Shown here in pieces: positions 19,190-28,357 of a stretch of 64,000 nt of DNA; within the stretch, counting starts at the first letter, position 1; each line of letters starts with the position of its first letter. This stretch comes from Paraburkholderia sp. IMGN_8 (lineage in GTDB: Bacteria; Pseudomonadota; Gammaproteobacteria; Burkholderiales; Burkholderiaceae), in the NCBI RefSeq assembly GCF_038050405.1, contig NZ_CP150900.1, positions 682,001-746,000 on the forward strand, written 5' to 3'. A program made the position numbers and the translations under genes. The notes below the pieces were generated by a model that made no database searches, was not told the DNA's origin, and worked only from the letters and a program-made list of their open reading frames with translations.

Positions 19190-19224
19190 TAAAAAAAGCC
19201 CGGCTGAACCCAGCCGGGCCTTTC
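19190..19224. terminator. Bidirectional terminator between sua5 and SGNH esterase
   Basis: Perfect 9-bp stem GCCCGGCTG / CAGCCGGGC with AACC loop (19198-19219), flanked by seven A on the left and CTTTC on the right. On the - strand the A run becomes a U tract, so it serves the convergent esterase gene well and sua5 less strongly. Confidence 0.85.
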
Positions 19225-19273
19225 ATCACCACAAAGGTAACGGCAGATCACCCAGATCCGCCGCTTCACTTCA

Positions 19274-20518
19274 TTACTTGCCCAAGCCCGTCGCCGCGAT
19301 CTGCTGCTCGACGTACTGCGCGAACAAGGCGTTCAAGTGCGTGCTCCCGTGGACCGTGTCCGCGAACATGTAGGTCTGGTCAGCGCCAGCCACCGTGTAG
19401 GTCTGCGGTGAGCAGAACAGCGACGAGCCGAACTGGGCGCCGTACTGGGCCGGGGTCAGCCCGTTCGTTGCGCTCGGATGGGCGGTGGCGTACGCGGTTG
19501 CGTTGGCCACCATCGACGTCAGGTTACACGCCGTGCCGGTGTTGGACACCGTGAAGCCCAGCGCCTGGAAGTTCGGCAACTGCTGATCCAGCCACGTGAA
19601 CGCATCGGCCACAACGACCTTGCCCGTACCCACCAGGCCGAGGGCCGTCAGGTTCTGGACCAGGAGGTAGTTATACGCCGCGGTAATCCCCGACAGCAGT
19701 GCAGCCGAGCCAGGCGTGACTGCGTTTGCTGCGACGCCGAGCGGCGTATTGCCGATGTCCGGCACCGTCGACACCACTACGTGGGTCGCACCCGAGTTGA
19801 CGATGGTCTGGACTTGCGCGGCGAGCTGGGTGGCGGCCTGCGCGATCTGGGGGTTGGTCAGCTGCTGCAGGTAGCCGACGATGAACGCTACCTGGCCTGC
19901 CTGCGAGTTCGGCAGTTTGCCGGCCTGCACGAGCTGCGGATATTGCGTCTGTAGCGCTGCGCCGAGCGCCGTCAGATTGGCGGTGGTCGAGAACTGGAAG
20001 ATGTCGTTCGCGCCGCCGTTCACCAGCACGAGCTGGTTCGAGTTGAAGCTCGTATGCGCGCTCAGGTAGTTTGCCACCTGGGTCACCACCGGCACCGTCG
20101 TAGCCGCCATGCTGTTCGGTGCCCAACCTATACCTTGGGCGTTGACGACGTCCGAGCCGCCCTGCGCATAACCATAGCCGCCCGCTGCGACCAGCGGCTG
20201 GCCGAAGCCGCCGAGGTACGCCGGCGTCAGCGTGCCGCCGTAGTATTCCGCAACCTTCTGCGTCCACACTTCGCCCGGATTGGTCGTGAAGCGGCCGCCG
20301 CCGAAGCTCGCCTGGATCACCGGCGCATACGTGCCGGCGTCCGACAAGCTGTCGCCGAACGACACAACCTGCAATTTGACGCCGCCTGCCGGCGTGCTGC
20401 TGCTGGAGTTGTTGTTGTCGCCGCCGCCGCAAGCCGCGAGCAGGGCAAACGCAGCGCTGGCCATGGCGACCTGCGTGGCGCGCGTGAAATGATGCTTCCT
20501 CGATGCTGTTTGTTTCAT
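19274..20518 (-). CDS. SGNH/GDSL-family esterase, lipoprotein
   Basis: 414 residues. The N-terminus has a lipoprotein signal ending in LLAAC (lipidated Cys30), followed by a Gly/Asn/Ser-rich linker (GGGDNNNSSSSTPAG). The catalytic domain starts VVSFGDSLSDAGTY with nucleophile Ser57; VNGGANDIFQF supplies the GxND block, and FADTVHGSTHLN near the end supplies the Asp-x-x-His pair. Such enzymes hydrolyse acyl esters at the cell surface or in the periplasm; substrate unknown. There is no autotransporter barrel. The gene is monocistronic, with terminators on its 3' side. Confidence 0.88.
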   Translation of the reverse strand: MKQTASRKHHFTRATQVAMASAAFALLAACGGGDNNNSSSSTPAGGVKLQVVSFGDSLSDAGTYAPVIQASFGGGRFTTNPGEVWTQKVAEYYGGTLTPAYLGGFGQPLVAAGGYGYAQGGSDVVNAQGIGWAPNSMAATTVPVVTQVANYLSAHTSFNSNQLVLVNGGANDIFQFSTTANLTALGAALQTQYPQLVQAGKLPNSQAGQVAFIVGYLQQLTNPQIAQAATQLAAQVQTIVNSGATHVVVSTVPDIGNTPLGVAANAVTPGSAALLSGITAAYNYLLVQNLTALGLVGTGKVVVADAFTWLDQQLPNFQALGFTVSNTGTACNLTSMVANATAYATAHPSATNGLTPAQYGAQFGSSLFCSPQTYTVAGADQTYMFADTVHGSTHLNALFAQYVEQQIAATGLGK

Positions 20519-20613
20519 GTTGACTACATCTCCTCGTATGTTTTGGCCCTTGTGCCATGTGTTGCAGGCAGCGCCCGCCGCGTCGTCGGCGTGGCGACAC
20601 CTTGCAGAATCTT

Positions 20614-21555
20614 CTACGGTCTACGCGATGTTTGAAACGCAGCCGTATTGTTGTTTTCATTCACGCTGGTAGCTCCGCCCGATACACCTGACCCGGCGGC
20701 GCGACCCGCGTGATAGTCGGCCGCCCAAGCGGGCGGCGCAAACAGCGCACGCAATTTATTGCGCCAGCCACGCACGCTCGCGAAATCGGCGGCCATCGAC
20801 ACCCATTCGTGAAACGTCGCCTTCAGCGGGTTATACGTGTGGAGCGGCTCGACGATGCCGTACACCGGCGCATCGCTCGGATCTTCCTCGACGTAGCTGC
20901 CGAACAGACGATCCCAGATCACCAGCACGCCGGCGTAATTGCGGTCGATATAGCGGTCGTTGCGCGCGTGATGCACACGGTGAATCGACGGCGTATTGAA
21001 CACGTACTCGAGCCAGCCGAGCTTGCCGATCGCCTGCGTATGCACGAAAAACTGGAAGCCGAGATTGATCAGCACGATCGCGACGATCTGCTTCGGCGGA
21101 AAGCCGATCACAGCGAGCGGAATCCAGAACAGCCACATGCCGGCGACCGGATACATCAGGCTCTGGCGGAACGCGGTCGAAAAATTCATCCGCTCCGAAG
21201 AGTGATGCACGACATGCGCGGCCCACAGCCAGCGCACCCGGTGGCTGCAACGGTGAAACACGTAATAGAGCAGATCCTGAGCGACGAACAGCACGACGAA
21301 CGAGACCCAGCTCGCCTGCCACGTATAGACGCGGTAGTGATCGTAGAAAAACGCGTAGACAGGGATGATCGCGAGCCACGCGAACTTGTCGGCGGCTTGC
21401 TGCATCAGCGCGAGCGCGGCGTTGCAGAACGTGTCGCGCCAGCTATAGAGTTGCGCGCCCGGGCGCGTGCGCCGCAGGTGCCACGCCTCCCAGCCGATGC
21501 ATGCGAGAAAGACTGGCGCCATGGCGAGCAGCAGCAATTCGGCATCGAATTGCAT
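20614..21555 (-). CDS. Sterol desaturase / fatty acid hydroxylase superfamily protein
   Basis: 313 residues, integral membrane with about four hydrophobic segments. It carries the His-box set of di-iron membrane hydroxylases: HRCSH, HVVHHSSE and HRVHHARN, in the expected order. Bacterial members hydroxylate or desaturate lipids, hopanoids or carotenoids; the exact substrate is not deducible. GGAGGAAG lies just upstream of the ATG. The 5' flank (21641-21688) holds copy C of the C-rich repeat. Confidence 0.88.
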   Translation of the reverse strand: MQFDAELLLLAMAPVFLACIGWEAWHLRRTRPGAQLYSWRDTFCNAALALMQQAADKFAWLAIIPVYAFFYDHYRVYTWQASWVSFVVLFVAQDLLYYVFHRCSHRVRWLWAAHVVHHSSERMNFSTAFRQSLMYPVAGMWLFWIPLAVIGFPPKQIVAIVLINLGFQFFVHTQAIGKLGWLEYVFNTPSIHRVHHARNDRYIDRNYAGVLVIWDRLFGSYVEEDPSDAPVYGIVEPLHTYNPLKATFHEWVSMAADFASVRGWRNKLRALFAPPAWAADYHAGRAAGSGVSGGATSVNENNNTAAFQTSRRP

Positions 21556-21640
21556 GGTGTCTTCCTCCGTCGTCCCTGGCCGCTGCGCTTGCCGCAGCGA
21601 ACGTTGTCGTTATCGTTTGATGGGGCCGCGCTACGCCGCG

Positions 21641-21688
21641 TAGGAAGTCCCCCGCCCGAAGGAAGTCCCCTTGGGGAATTGGGAGACC
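21641..21688. repeat. C-rich dispersed repeat, copy C (reverse orientation)
   Basis: The reverse complement reads CCCCAAGGGGACTTCCTTCG followed by GGCGGGGGACTTCCT, matching copies A and B. It lies about 85 bp upstream of the sterol-desaturase-like gene. Confidence 0.7.
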
Positions 21689-21803
21689 GTAACCGGCGCA
21701 CCACTCGCGTGTCACGCATTGCGTTTTCCGCGCGCCTCAAACACTGCCCGACAGCGTACACGCTTGGACGCGTTGCCGCGCGTGGCTTCGCTAGAAGGAA
21801 TCC

Positions 21804-23450
21804 TCAATGGGCTCCGCGCTTGTGCGGGTTTTTCCTGGGCTTGCTGCGCGGTTCCTCGACGGCGCCGGCAACCTTGGTGAAGCCCTGAGCCGGTCCCTGA
21901 TACACCCATTCGAGCAATGCGTCGTGCGCGGAGCGCGCCGCTTCCGAATGCGGGTCGTTGATCAGGCTGACCACAACATAGCTGTTGCCATCCGCCGACG
22001 CGACATAGCCCGCGATCGCCCGCACGTCGCGCAGCGTGCCGGTTTTGATGTGCGCGTTGCCACCCGCGCCCTGGTTGGTCAGGCGGTTGCGCATGGTGCC
22101 GTCGACGCCCGCAATCGGCAGCGACTCGACGAACACCTGCGCCACCGGGCTCGCATTGGCCCGCTGCAGCAGATCGGCAAGCGCGAGCGCGGTAATGTGC
22201 TCGTCGCGCGAGAGGCCCGAGCCGTTGTCGAGCATCAGGTATTCGATGTTGATGGCGTCGCGGCGCAGAAATGCTTCGATCGCGCGCGCCGATTTGGCCG
22301 ACGTGGCGGGCGGCTTTTCTTCCGTCGCGCCGATCGTCAGGTACAGGTTGCGCGCCATCGTGTTGTTGCTGAACTTGTTGATGTCGCGAACGATGTCGGA
22401 CAGCATCGGCCCCTGGTGGGTAGCAATCAGGCGCGCGCCGGTGGGCACCGGGCCTTCGCGGGTCGCGCCGCTGAAGGTGCCGCCGGTTTGCTGCCACAGC
22501 GCGAGGAAGCCGCCCGCGAAGAACGCGGAGTGATCGAGCACGGCAACGTTGATCGTGCGCGGGCCGCAGCGCACCGAGTAGTCGCCGGTGAACGACGCCA
22601 CCACCTTGCCGTCCGGCTGCGGCGTCACGCTCGGCGAGACGGAGGCCGCGCCGCCGCGGCAAGGGCCGTTGACTGCTTGCAGCTGATTGTCGATCTGCAA
22701 CTGCGCGAGTGCGGGCAGCACGTCGATGGCGACGCTGCCATCAGTCGACGGCGTCAGCGTGAACGACAGCGACTTGAACGCATACAGCAGTGGATCGGGG
22801 CCGACGTTGTACGGCGCGGTGGCATCGTCGTCGAAGGGCGGCAGGTCGCGCGTCGAGGTGTCGAAGTAGCGCTTGTCGAGCACCAGCGCGCCGTCGATGC
22901 CGGTGATGCCCGCCTTGTGGATCTTCTGCACGAGATCGATCAGTTCTTCGGGCACGAGCTTCGGATCGCCCGTGCCTTGAATGTACAGATTGCCGTGCAG
23001 CACGCCGTTGCCGTCGAGCGTGCCGTCCGTATAGGCGCTCGTGCGCCAGCGATAGTCCGGCCCGAGTATCGACAGGCCGGAGTAGGTGGTGACGAGCTTC
23101 ATCGTCGAGGCGGGCATCATCGGCTTGCCGGCGTTCAGCGCGACGATCGGCGTGCGGTCGCCGACCTTTTCGATCACCACGCTGATCGACGACAAGGGCA
23201 CGTGCGCGCGCTGCAAGCCGGCCATCACGGGCTGCGGCAGGACCGTGCTGACGTTGACGCTCGGATGCATTGCCTTGACGCGAGCCTGCGCGGACAGCGG
23301 CAGCGCCGTGCCGCAGGCGAGTGCGGCGCAGGCGAACAGCAACGCCGCCGTGCGCGGCGCGAAGCGGCGAGGCATGAGATCGGCAGTGGAAGAGCGGAGC
23401 GGGCGCGGCGCTATATGGCGTGCAAGAGAAGTCAGGAAAGCGTGCTTCAT
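21804..23450 (-). CDS. dacB: D-alanyl-D-alanine carboxypeptidase/endopeptidase (PBP4, DacB type)
   Basis: 548 residues from ATG at 23450; an in-frame ATG at 23375 gives a tighter signal peptide (MPRRFAPRTAALLFACAAL) and may be the true start. Family S13 motifs are all present: STMK (Ser115, Lys118 by the longer numbering), FSNN for the SxN motif, and HIKTGT for KTG. The enzyme trims pentapeptides and cuts cross-links in periplasmic peptidoglycan. The C-terminus is basic (RSKPRKNPHKRGAH). It is divergent from the two-component system genes across 339 bp. Confidence 0.9.
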   Translation of the reverse strand: MKHAFLTSLARHIAPRPLRSSTADLMPRRFAPRTAALLFACAALACGTALPLSAQARVKAMHPSVNVSTVLPQPVMAGLQRAHVPLSSISVVIEKVGDRTPIVALNAGKPMMPASTMKLVTTYSGLSILGPDYRWRTSAYTDGTLDGNGVLHGNLYIQGTGDPKLVPEELIDLVQKIHKAGITGIDGALVLDKRYFDTSTRDLPPFDDDATAPYNVGPDPLLYAFKSLSFTLTPSTDGSVAIDVLPALAQLQIDNQLQAVNGPCRGGAASVSPSVTPQPDGKVVASFTGDYSVRCGPRTINVAVLDHSAFFAGGFLALWQQTGGTFSGATREGPVPTGARLIATHQGPMLSDIVRDINKFSNNTMARNLYLTIGATEEKPPATSAKSARAIEAFLRRDAINIEYLMLDNGSGLSRDEHITALALADLLQRANASPVAQVFVESLPIAGVDGTMRNRLTNQGAGGNAHIKTGTLRDVRAIAGYVASADGNSYVVVSLINDPHSEAARSAHDALLEWVYQGPAQGFTKVAGAVEEPRSKPRKNPHKRGAH

Positions 23451-23789
23451 GGACGGGCTGGACGGGCGAAAGAGGGACGGGCAAAAAAGCAGGATTTCAG
23501 GGCGTAGGGCACGCGGCAATTCAAAGTGCGCTGATGCATCGCGTGACCCGTCCGGGCAGTGGTTTCGTCGCGCGCTCGCGAGCGTGGCATCGATCGATCA
23601 TGCAAACGCGGCGGCGCATTTACGCATCCCGCATACACAGCGGAGCGAACCACGAATCCGGCCGCGTGACGCAAAGCGCCCATTGTAGAGACATGCCGCT
23701 ACGCTGCGGTGAAAAAGCGTCGCGCGACGCGCACGTCAGGGCCGGGCGCTAGAATGCGGCATCATCAAACGATTCAGGACCGTACTGCC
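23451..23789. promoter_or_regulatory. Divergent region between dacB and response regulator
   Basis: 339 bp that must hold promoters for both genes. TAGAAT at 23750-23755 could be the -10 box of the response regulator, but no good -35 is seen. No repeats or palindromes stand out. Confidence 0.35.
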
Positions 23790-24452
23790 ATGCGCATATT
23801 GCTAGTCGAAGACGACCGGATGATCGCCGAGGGTGTGCGCAAGGCGCTGCGCGGCGAAGGCTTCGCGGTCGACTGGGTGGAAGACGGCGAAGCGGCGCTG
23901 AGCGCGGTGGCCGGTGAACCTTACGATCTGGTGCTGCTCGACCTCGGCCTGCCCAAGCGCGACGGGCTCGATGTGCTGCGCACGCTGCGCGCGCGTGGCC
24001 ACGCGCTGCCGGTGCTGATCGTCACCGCGCGCGACGCGGTCGCCGATCGCGTCAAAGGACTCGACGCCGGCGCCGACGATTACCTCGTCAAACCTTTCGA
24101 TCTCGACGAACTCGGCGCCCGCATGCGCGCGCTGATTCGCCGGCAATCGGGCCGCAGCGATTCGACCATCCGCCACGGCAACCTGACGCTCGATCCCGCG
24201 TCGCACCAGGTCACGCTCGACGGCGCGCCGGTCGCATTGTCGGCACGTGAATTCGCGCTGCTCGAAGCGCTGATCGCGCGGCCGGGCGCCGTGCTCTCCA
24301 AGAGCCAGCTCGAAGAAAAAATGTACGGCTGGGGCGAGGAAATCGGCAGCAACACCGTCGAGGTCTACATTCACGCGCTGCGCAAGAAACTCGGCGCGGA
24401 TCTGATTCGCAACGTGCGCGGTCTCGGCTACATGATCGCGAAGGACGCCTGA
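23790..24452 (+). CDS. OmpR-family response regulator (QseB/PmrA-like)
   Basis: 220 residues from ATG at 23790, which gives the exact receiver start MRILLVEDDRMIAEGVRKAL. The phosphoacceptor is Asp51 in LVLLDLGLPKRDG, with the TARD and KPFDLDELGARM segments after it; the C-terminal winged helix reads LSAREFALLEALI and SNTVEVYIHALRKKLG. Sequence type and length match QseB/PmrA regulators. It is followed after 4 bp by its sensor kinase. Candidate target boxes (CTTAA repeats) precede the protease gene downstream. Confidence 0.9.
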   Translation: MRILLVEDDRMIAEGVRKALRGEGFAVDWVEDGEAALSAVAGEPYDLVLLDLGLPKRDGLDVLRTLRARGHALPVLIVTARDAVADRVKGLDAGADDYLVKPFDLDELGARMRALIRRQSGRSDSTIRHGNLTLDPASHQVTLDGAPVALSAREFALLEALIARPGAVLSKSQLEEKMYGWGEEIGSNTVEVYIHALRKKLGADLIRNVRGLGYMIAKDA

Positions 24453-24456
24453 GCCG

Positions 24457-25758
24457 ATGCGTTCGATTCGCCGTCAATTGTTGTTCTGGCTGCTGGCGCT
24501 GGTGTTGCTCGGCGTCGGCATTGCGGGTTGGTTGATTTACCGGCAGGCGCTCGCCGAAGCCAACGAACTGTTCGATTACCAGCTGGAGCAGATCGCCGCG
24601 GCGCTGCCGTCGGAACCGTTTTCGCAAGTGCTCGGTTCGCGCGACACCGGCGACGAAGGCATCGTGCTGCAAATCTGGAATCGCAACGGCGTGCTGATGT
24701 ACTACTCGCGTCCGCGTGCGCCGCTCGCGCCGCGCGCCGAAATCGGTTTTTCGACCGAGCATACCGACCGTGGCGATTGGCGCGTGTATGGCGCGATCGT
24801 CGGCGATAACGTCGTGCAACTGGCGCAGCCGGTTTCCGTGCGCAACCGGCTGGCGGCGAATGTCGCGCTGCGTACCTTGTGGCCGTTGATCGTGCTGTTG
24901 CCGCTGATGGGCCTCGCGGTGTGGTTGATCGTCGGGCGCGGACTCAGGCCGTTGCGGCGCGTGACCAGTGCGCTCGACGCGCGCCACCCCGAAGCGCTGG
25001 ACCCGCTGCCCGATCAGGGTTTGCCGCTCGAAGTGCAGCCGCTCGTGCGGGCCTTGAACGGCCTGCTCGAGCGGCTCGCCACGGCGCTCGACATTCAGAA
25101 AGCGTTCGTCGCCGATGCCGCGCACGAGCTGCGCACGCCGCTTGCCGCCGTGCAGATTCAATCGCAACTGGTGGCGCGCGCGAAAGACGACACTGCGCGC
25201 GGCGAAGCGCTCACCGATCTGCAAGCCGGTGTCACGCGCGCGACGCGTCTTGCCGAACAGTTGCTGGCGCTCGCGCGTTCGGAGCCGGACGGTCTCACCG
25301 TCAGCGACACGATCGATCTGCGCGCGCTGCTGCAAGAGTGCGTCGTGGCTTACGCGCCGCTTGCGCAAAATCGCGGCGTCGATCTCGGCATCGAGGCGAG
25401 CGAAGCGGCCACGGTGATCGGCGACGCTGAAGCGCTGCGCGTGATGTTCAACAACCTCGTGGACAACGCAACCAAGTACACGCCGCACGGCGGCCGCGTC
25501 GACGTCAGTCTGCATGTGGAGGACGGCCACCCGGTGGTGCGGATCGCCGACAGCGGGCCGGGCATCGAGCCGTCCGAGCGCGATCGCGTGTTCAATCGCT
25601 TCTATCGCGCCGGCGCCGGCGCGAACCGCGCGCGCACCGACGTGGCGGGCAGCGGCCTCGGCCTCGCGATCGTGCGCCGCATCGCCACCCAGCATCATGC
25701 GGCGGTGACGCTCGACGAATCGCCGGCGGGCGGATTGCAGGTCAACGTGCGTTTCTGA
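24457..25758 (+). CDS. Sensor histidine kinase (QseC/PmrB-like)
   Basis: 433 residues. It has an N-terminal membrane segment (LLFWLLALVLLGVGIAGWL), a periplasmic domain of about 115 residues, a second membrane segment (LWPLIVLLPLMGLAVWLIV) and a HAMP-like linker. The H-box AADAAHELRTPLAAV-type sequence has His223, followed by an N-box (FNNLVDNATKYTP) and G-boxes (ADSGPGIE, GSGLGLAIV). It phosphorylates the adjacent response regulator. The signal is unknown; QseC-like proteins respond to metals, catechols or cationic peptides. Confidence 0.9.
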   Translation: MRSIRRQLLFWLLALVLLGVGIAGWLIYRQALAEANELFDYQLEQIAAALPSEPFSQVLGSRDTGDEGIVLQIWNRNGVLMYYSRPRAPLAPRAEIGFSTEHTDRGDWRVYGAIVGDNVVQLAQPVSVRNRLAANVALRTLWPLIVLLPLMGLAVWLIVGRGLRPLRRVTSALDARHPEALDPLPDQGLPLEVQPLVRALNGLLERLATALDIQKAFVADAAHELRTPLAAVQIQSQLVARAKDDTARGEALTDLQAGVTRATRLAEQLLALARSEPDGLTVSDTIDLRALLQECVVAYAPLAQNRGVDLGIEASEAATVIGDAEALRVMFNNLVDNATKYTPHGGRVDVSLHVEDGHPVVRIADSGPGIEPSERDRVFNRFYRAGAGANRARTDVAGSGLGLAIVRRIATQHHAAVTLDESPAGGLQVNVRF

Positions 25759-25785
25759 ACGGGAGGCTTTCTGTTCGTAAAGACG

Positions 25786-25844
25786 CTTAAATGAGCCTTA
25801 AAAACCGGGTTAAAGCGATCTGGCGCTGCTTAAGACTCTTTTAA
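25786..25844 (+). promoter_or_regulatory. CTTAA-type direct repeats, candidate QseB/PmrA-like binding sites
   Basis: CTTAA-N6-CTTAA lies at 25786-25801 and CTTAA-N6-TTTAA at 25829-25844, with GTTAA at 25809-25813 between them. The 11-bp period is the arrangement bound by PmrA/QseB-class regulators. The sites lie between the two-component genes and the degP-like gene. Confidence 0.6.
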
Positions 25845-25904
25845 GCGATCCCACGTACGCTTCGAGACATTCAGAAGCCTCTTTCTCCCAGTCAGGAGTA
25901 CACG

Positions 25905-27419
25905 ATGAACGCGAAAACCTTGTCCCGCAGCGCGGTTGCCATTGCTGTCGCCGTTGCGCTGTCCGCCGGTTATGTGGCAGGACATCGCGACGTCCCTGCG
26001 CCCCAGGTCATCACGCCGGCGCAAGCTGCGATGATGCCCGCCGAAGCCGCCGCGAAAACCGGCATCCCTGATTTCTCCGGGCTGGTCGAAACCTACGGCC
26101 CGGCCGTTGTCAACATCAGCGCGAAGCACGTGGTCAAGCAGGCCGCTTTGCGTGGCAATGGCGCCGGCAACGGCGGCGGCAATCAGTTGCCGATCGATCC
26201 GAGCGATCCGTTCTACCAGTTCTACAAGCACTTCTTCGGCGGCATGCCGGGCATGCAAGGCGGCGACGGCGGCGATGCGCCGGATCAGCCGAGCGCGAGC
26301 CTGGGCTCGGGGTTCATCGTCAGCAATGACGGCTATATCCTCACCAACGCGCACGTGGTGGACGGCGCGAACGTCGTGACCGTGAAGCTGACCGACAAGC
26401 GCGAATTCCGCGCCAAGGTGGTCGGCGCGGACAAGCAGTCGGACGTCGCCGTATTGAAGATCGACGCGAGCAACCTGCCGACCGTGAAGATCGGCGACCC
26501 GCGTCAAAGCAAGGTCGGCCAGTGGGTCGTCGCGATAGGCTCGCCTTACGGTTTCGACAACACCGTGACCTCGGGCATCATCAGCGCGAAGTCGCGCTCG
26601 TTGCCTAACGAAAATTACACGCCGTTCATCCAGACCGACGTGCCGGTCAATCCGGGCAATTCGGGTGGCCCGCTGTTCAATCTGCAAGGCGAAGTGATCG
26701 GCATCAACTCGATGATCTACTCGCAGACCGGTGGCTTCCAGGGCCTTTCGTTCGCGATCCCGATCAATGAAGCGATCAAGGTCAAGGACGATATCGTCAA
26801 GACAGGCCACGTGAGCCGCGGACGTCTCGGCGTCGCGGTGCAGGGCATGAACCAGACGCTGGCCGATTCGTTCGGGATGCAGAAGCCGCAAGGCGCGCTC
26901 GTCAGCTCGGTCGATCCGGGCGGCCCGGCCGCCAAGGCCGGTTTGCAGCCGGGCGACGTGATCCTGTCGGTGAATGGCGAGCCGGTCGGCGATTCGTCGA
27001 ATCTGCCGTCGCAGGTCGCCGGTCTCGCGCCGGGCAGCTCGGCTACGGTGCAGGTGTGGCGCGACAAGGCCACCAAGGATCTGAAGGTGACCATCGGTTC
27101 GCTGTCGGATGCGAAGGTCGCCTCGGACAAGGCCGATCAGCCGACGCAGTTGCAGGGCCGTCTCGGCGTGGCGGTGCGGCCGCTGACGCCGGAAGAGAAG
27201 AACGGCGCGTCGGTGTCGCACGGTCTGCTGGTGCAGCAATCGGGCGGCGCGGCTGAAAGCGCCGGCATTCAGCCGGGCGACGTGATTCTGGCGGTCAACG
27301 GCCGGCCGGTGACGAGCGTCGATCAGTTGAAGCAGATGATCGCCGGCGCCGGTAACAGCATCGCGTTGCTGATCCAGCGCGACAATGCGCAGATCTTTGT
27401 GCCGGTCGACCTGGGCTGA
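25905..27419 (+). CDS. Do-family periplasmic serine protease (DegP/DegQ/MucD-like)
   Basis: 504 residues. An N-terminal hydrophobic signal (AVAIAVAVALSAGYVAG) precedes a trypsin-like domain with the triad His150 (TNAHVVD), Asp180 (SDVAVLKID) and Ser253 (GNSGGPLFN). Two PDZ domains follow (around 300-385 and 410-500; each has a GLQPGDVIL or GIQPGDVIL carboxylate-binding motif). DegP-class proteases degrade or refold misfolded envelope proteins. The gly/asn-rich loop near residue 85-95 corresponds to the LA loop. Immediate upstream boxes suggest control by the adjacent two-component system. Confidence 0.93.
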   Translation: MNAKTLSRSAVAIAVAVALSAGYVAGHRDVPAPQVITPAQAAMMPAEAAAKTGIPDFSGLVETYGPAVVNISAKHVVKQAALRGNGAGNGGGNQLPIDPSDPFYQFYKHFFGGMPGMQGGDGGDAPDQPSASLGSGFIVSNDGYILTNAHVVDGANVVTVKLTDKREFRAKVVGADKQSDVAVLKIDASNLPTVKIGDPRQSKVGQWVVAIGSPYGFDNTVTSGIISAKSRSLPNENYTPFIQTDVPVNPGNSGGPLFNLQGEVIGINSMIYSQTGGFQGLSFAIPINEAIKVKDDIVKTGHVSRGRLGVAVQGMNQTLADSFGMQKPQGALVSSVDPGGPAAKAGLQPGDVILSVNGEPVGDSSNLPSQVAGLAPGSSATVQVWRDKATKDLKVTIGSLSDAKVASDKADQPTQLQGRLGVAVRPLTPEEKNGASVSHGLLVQQSGGAAESAGIQPGDVILAVNGRPVTSVDQLKQMIAGAGNSIALLIQRDNAQIFVPVDLG

Positions 27420-27502
27420 TTTCGCCTGATTTTTGGCCTGGGTTTTGGTTTGGGCCCTGGCCGATTCCCCGGTCGCTTCGGCCAAGGTTTCAAGTAATGC
27501 TT

Positions 27503-27544
27503 GCCGGTCTGTTGCACTTACTGCTGACAGACCGGCTTTCTTTT
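27503..27544 (+). terminator. Rho-independent terminator after the Do-type protease gene
   Basis: A 10-bp perfect stem GCCGGTCTGT / ACAGACCGGC with a 14-nt loop, followed by TTTCTTTT. Confidence 0.85.
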
Positions 27545-27708
27545 ACCACTTCAGGCGCCATTGATCATCGCGCTGAGCCCGGCGCGGCGCGGCGAAGCAG
27601 CGGTTCCCGCACGAGGCAACCGGCTTTCTGGCACGCAGGTTGCATCTGCGTCTATCAGGACCCGCCGAGGACACGGGACGGCAAGAACCGTAAAAAGGGA
27701 GCGAACCG

Positions 27709-28206
27709 ATGAAAAACCAACGCATTCAGCAAAGGATCGTAGCCGCTGCGGTATGCGCAGCACTCACGCTCGGTCTGGCGGGCAGCGCCTATGCGCAGCA
27801 GGCGAGCGAGGTGGCAGGCGGCACGACCACAGACGAAACCAGCGCCGGCAACGCCAACGGCGGCGGCCTGCCGCAAATTCAGCAGCAGGGCGACGTATCG
27901 TTCGTGTCGGGCGGCGTCGGTCTCGACGAATCGAAGGCGCTGCAGCAGGCGCAAAGCCACTGGCCGCTGTCGTTGCGCTTTACGGGCCCCGGCTCCGACT
28001 TTCTCGCCGACGTCCACGTGCGGGTGGTCGATGCGCACGACGGCGAGGTGCTGAACACCACGTCGCGCGGGCCGTACATGCTGGTCAAGCTGCGCCCGGG
28101 CCGCTACACCGTGCACGCGCAATACAAGGATCGCGACCAGACCAGGGCGGTGACGGTCCCGGCCAAGGGCAGCGCCCGGGCCGCGTTCTACTGGAATGTC
28201 CAGTAA
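27709..28206 (+). CDS. Secreted protein with carboxypeptidase-regulatory-like domain
   Basis: 165 residues. The signal peptide ends at about residue 27 (GLAGSAYAQQA). A Gly/Asn/Gln-rich stretch follows, then a C-terminal beta-sandwich-like segment: LSLRFTGPGSDFLADVHVRV, GPYMLVKLRPGRYTVHAQYK and RAVTVPAKGSARAAFYW. That strand pattern, with the LxPGxYTV turn, is typical of carboxypeptidase-regulatory/Cna-B-like domains. No enzymatic residues are visible. Its role is unknown; it sits between terminators, so it has its own transcript. Confidence 0.7.
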   Translation: MKNQRIQQRIVAAAVCAALTLGLAGSAYAQQASEVAGGTTTDETSAGNANGGGLPQIQQQGDVSFVSGGVGLDESKALQQAQSHWPLSLRFTGPGSDFLADVHVRVVDAHDGEVLNTTSRGPYMLVKLRPGRYTVHAQYKDRDQTRAVTVPAKGSARAAFYWNVQ

Positions 28207-28294
28207 TCGCCCGGTCTTCCTGACTTTTCGTTGGGCGGATCGCCTCGCGACGTGCGGGAAGGCTGCGCAATCGGCGGAGTTTGGCCGATAATGA

Positions 28295-28323
28295 AGCCAC
28301 GGGTGCGCCCCGTGGCTTTTCTG
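28295..28323 (+). terminator. Rho-independent terminator before the DUF427 gene
   Basis: Stem AGCCACGGG / CCCGTGGCT with a short loop, followed by TTTTCTGTTT. It ends the transcript of the preceding secreted-protein gene. Confidence 0.85.
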
Positions 28324-28357
28324 TTTGCATGGCAGCCCACCATCACGGAGCCGAGAC

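Noticed and set aside
21807..23507. A 566-codon + strand frame opposite dacB
   Set aside because: Arg/His-rich shadow; all S13 peptidase motifs are on the - strand.
25830..27485. A 551-codon - strand frame opposite the Do-type protease gene
   Set aside because: Shadow of biased codons; it also crosses the candidate regulatory region and protease signal peptide.
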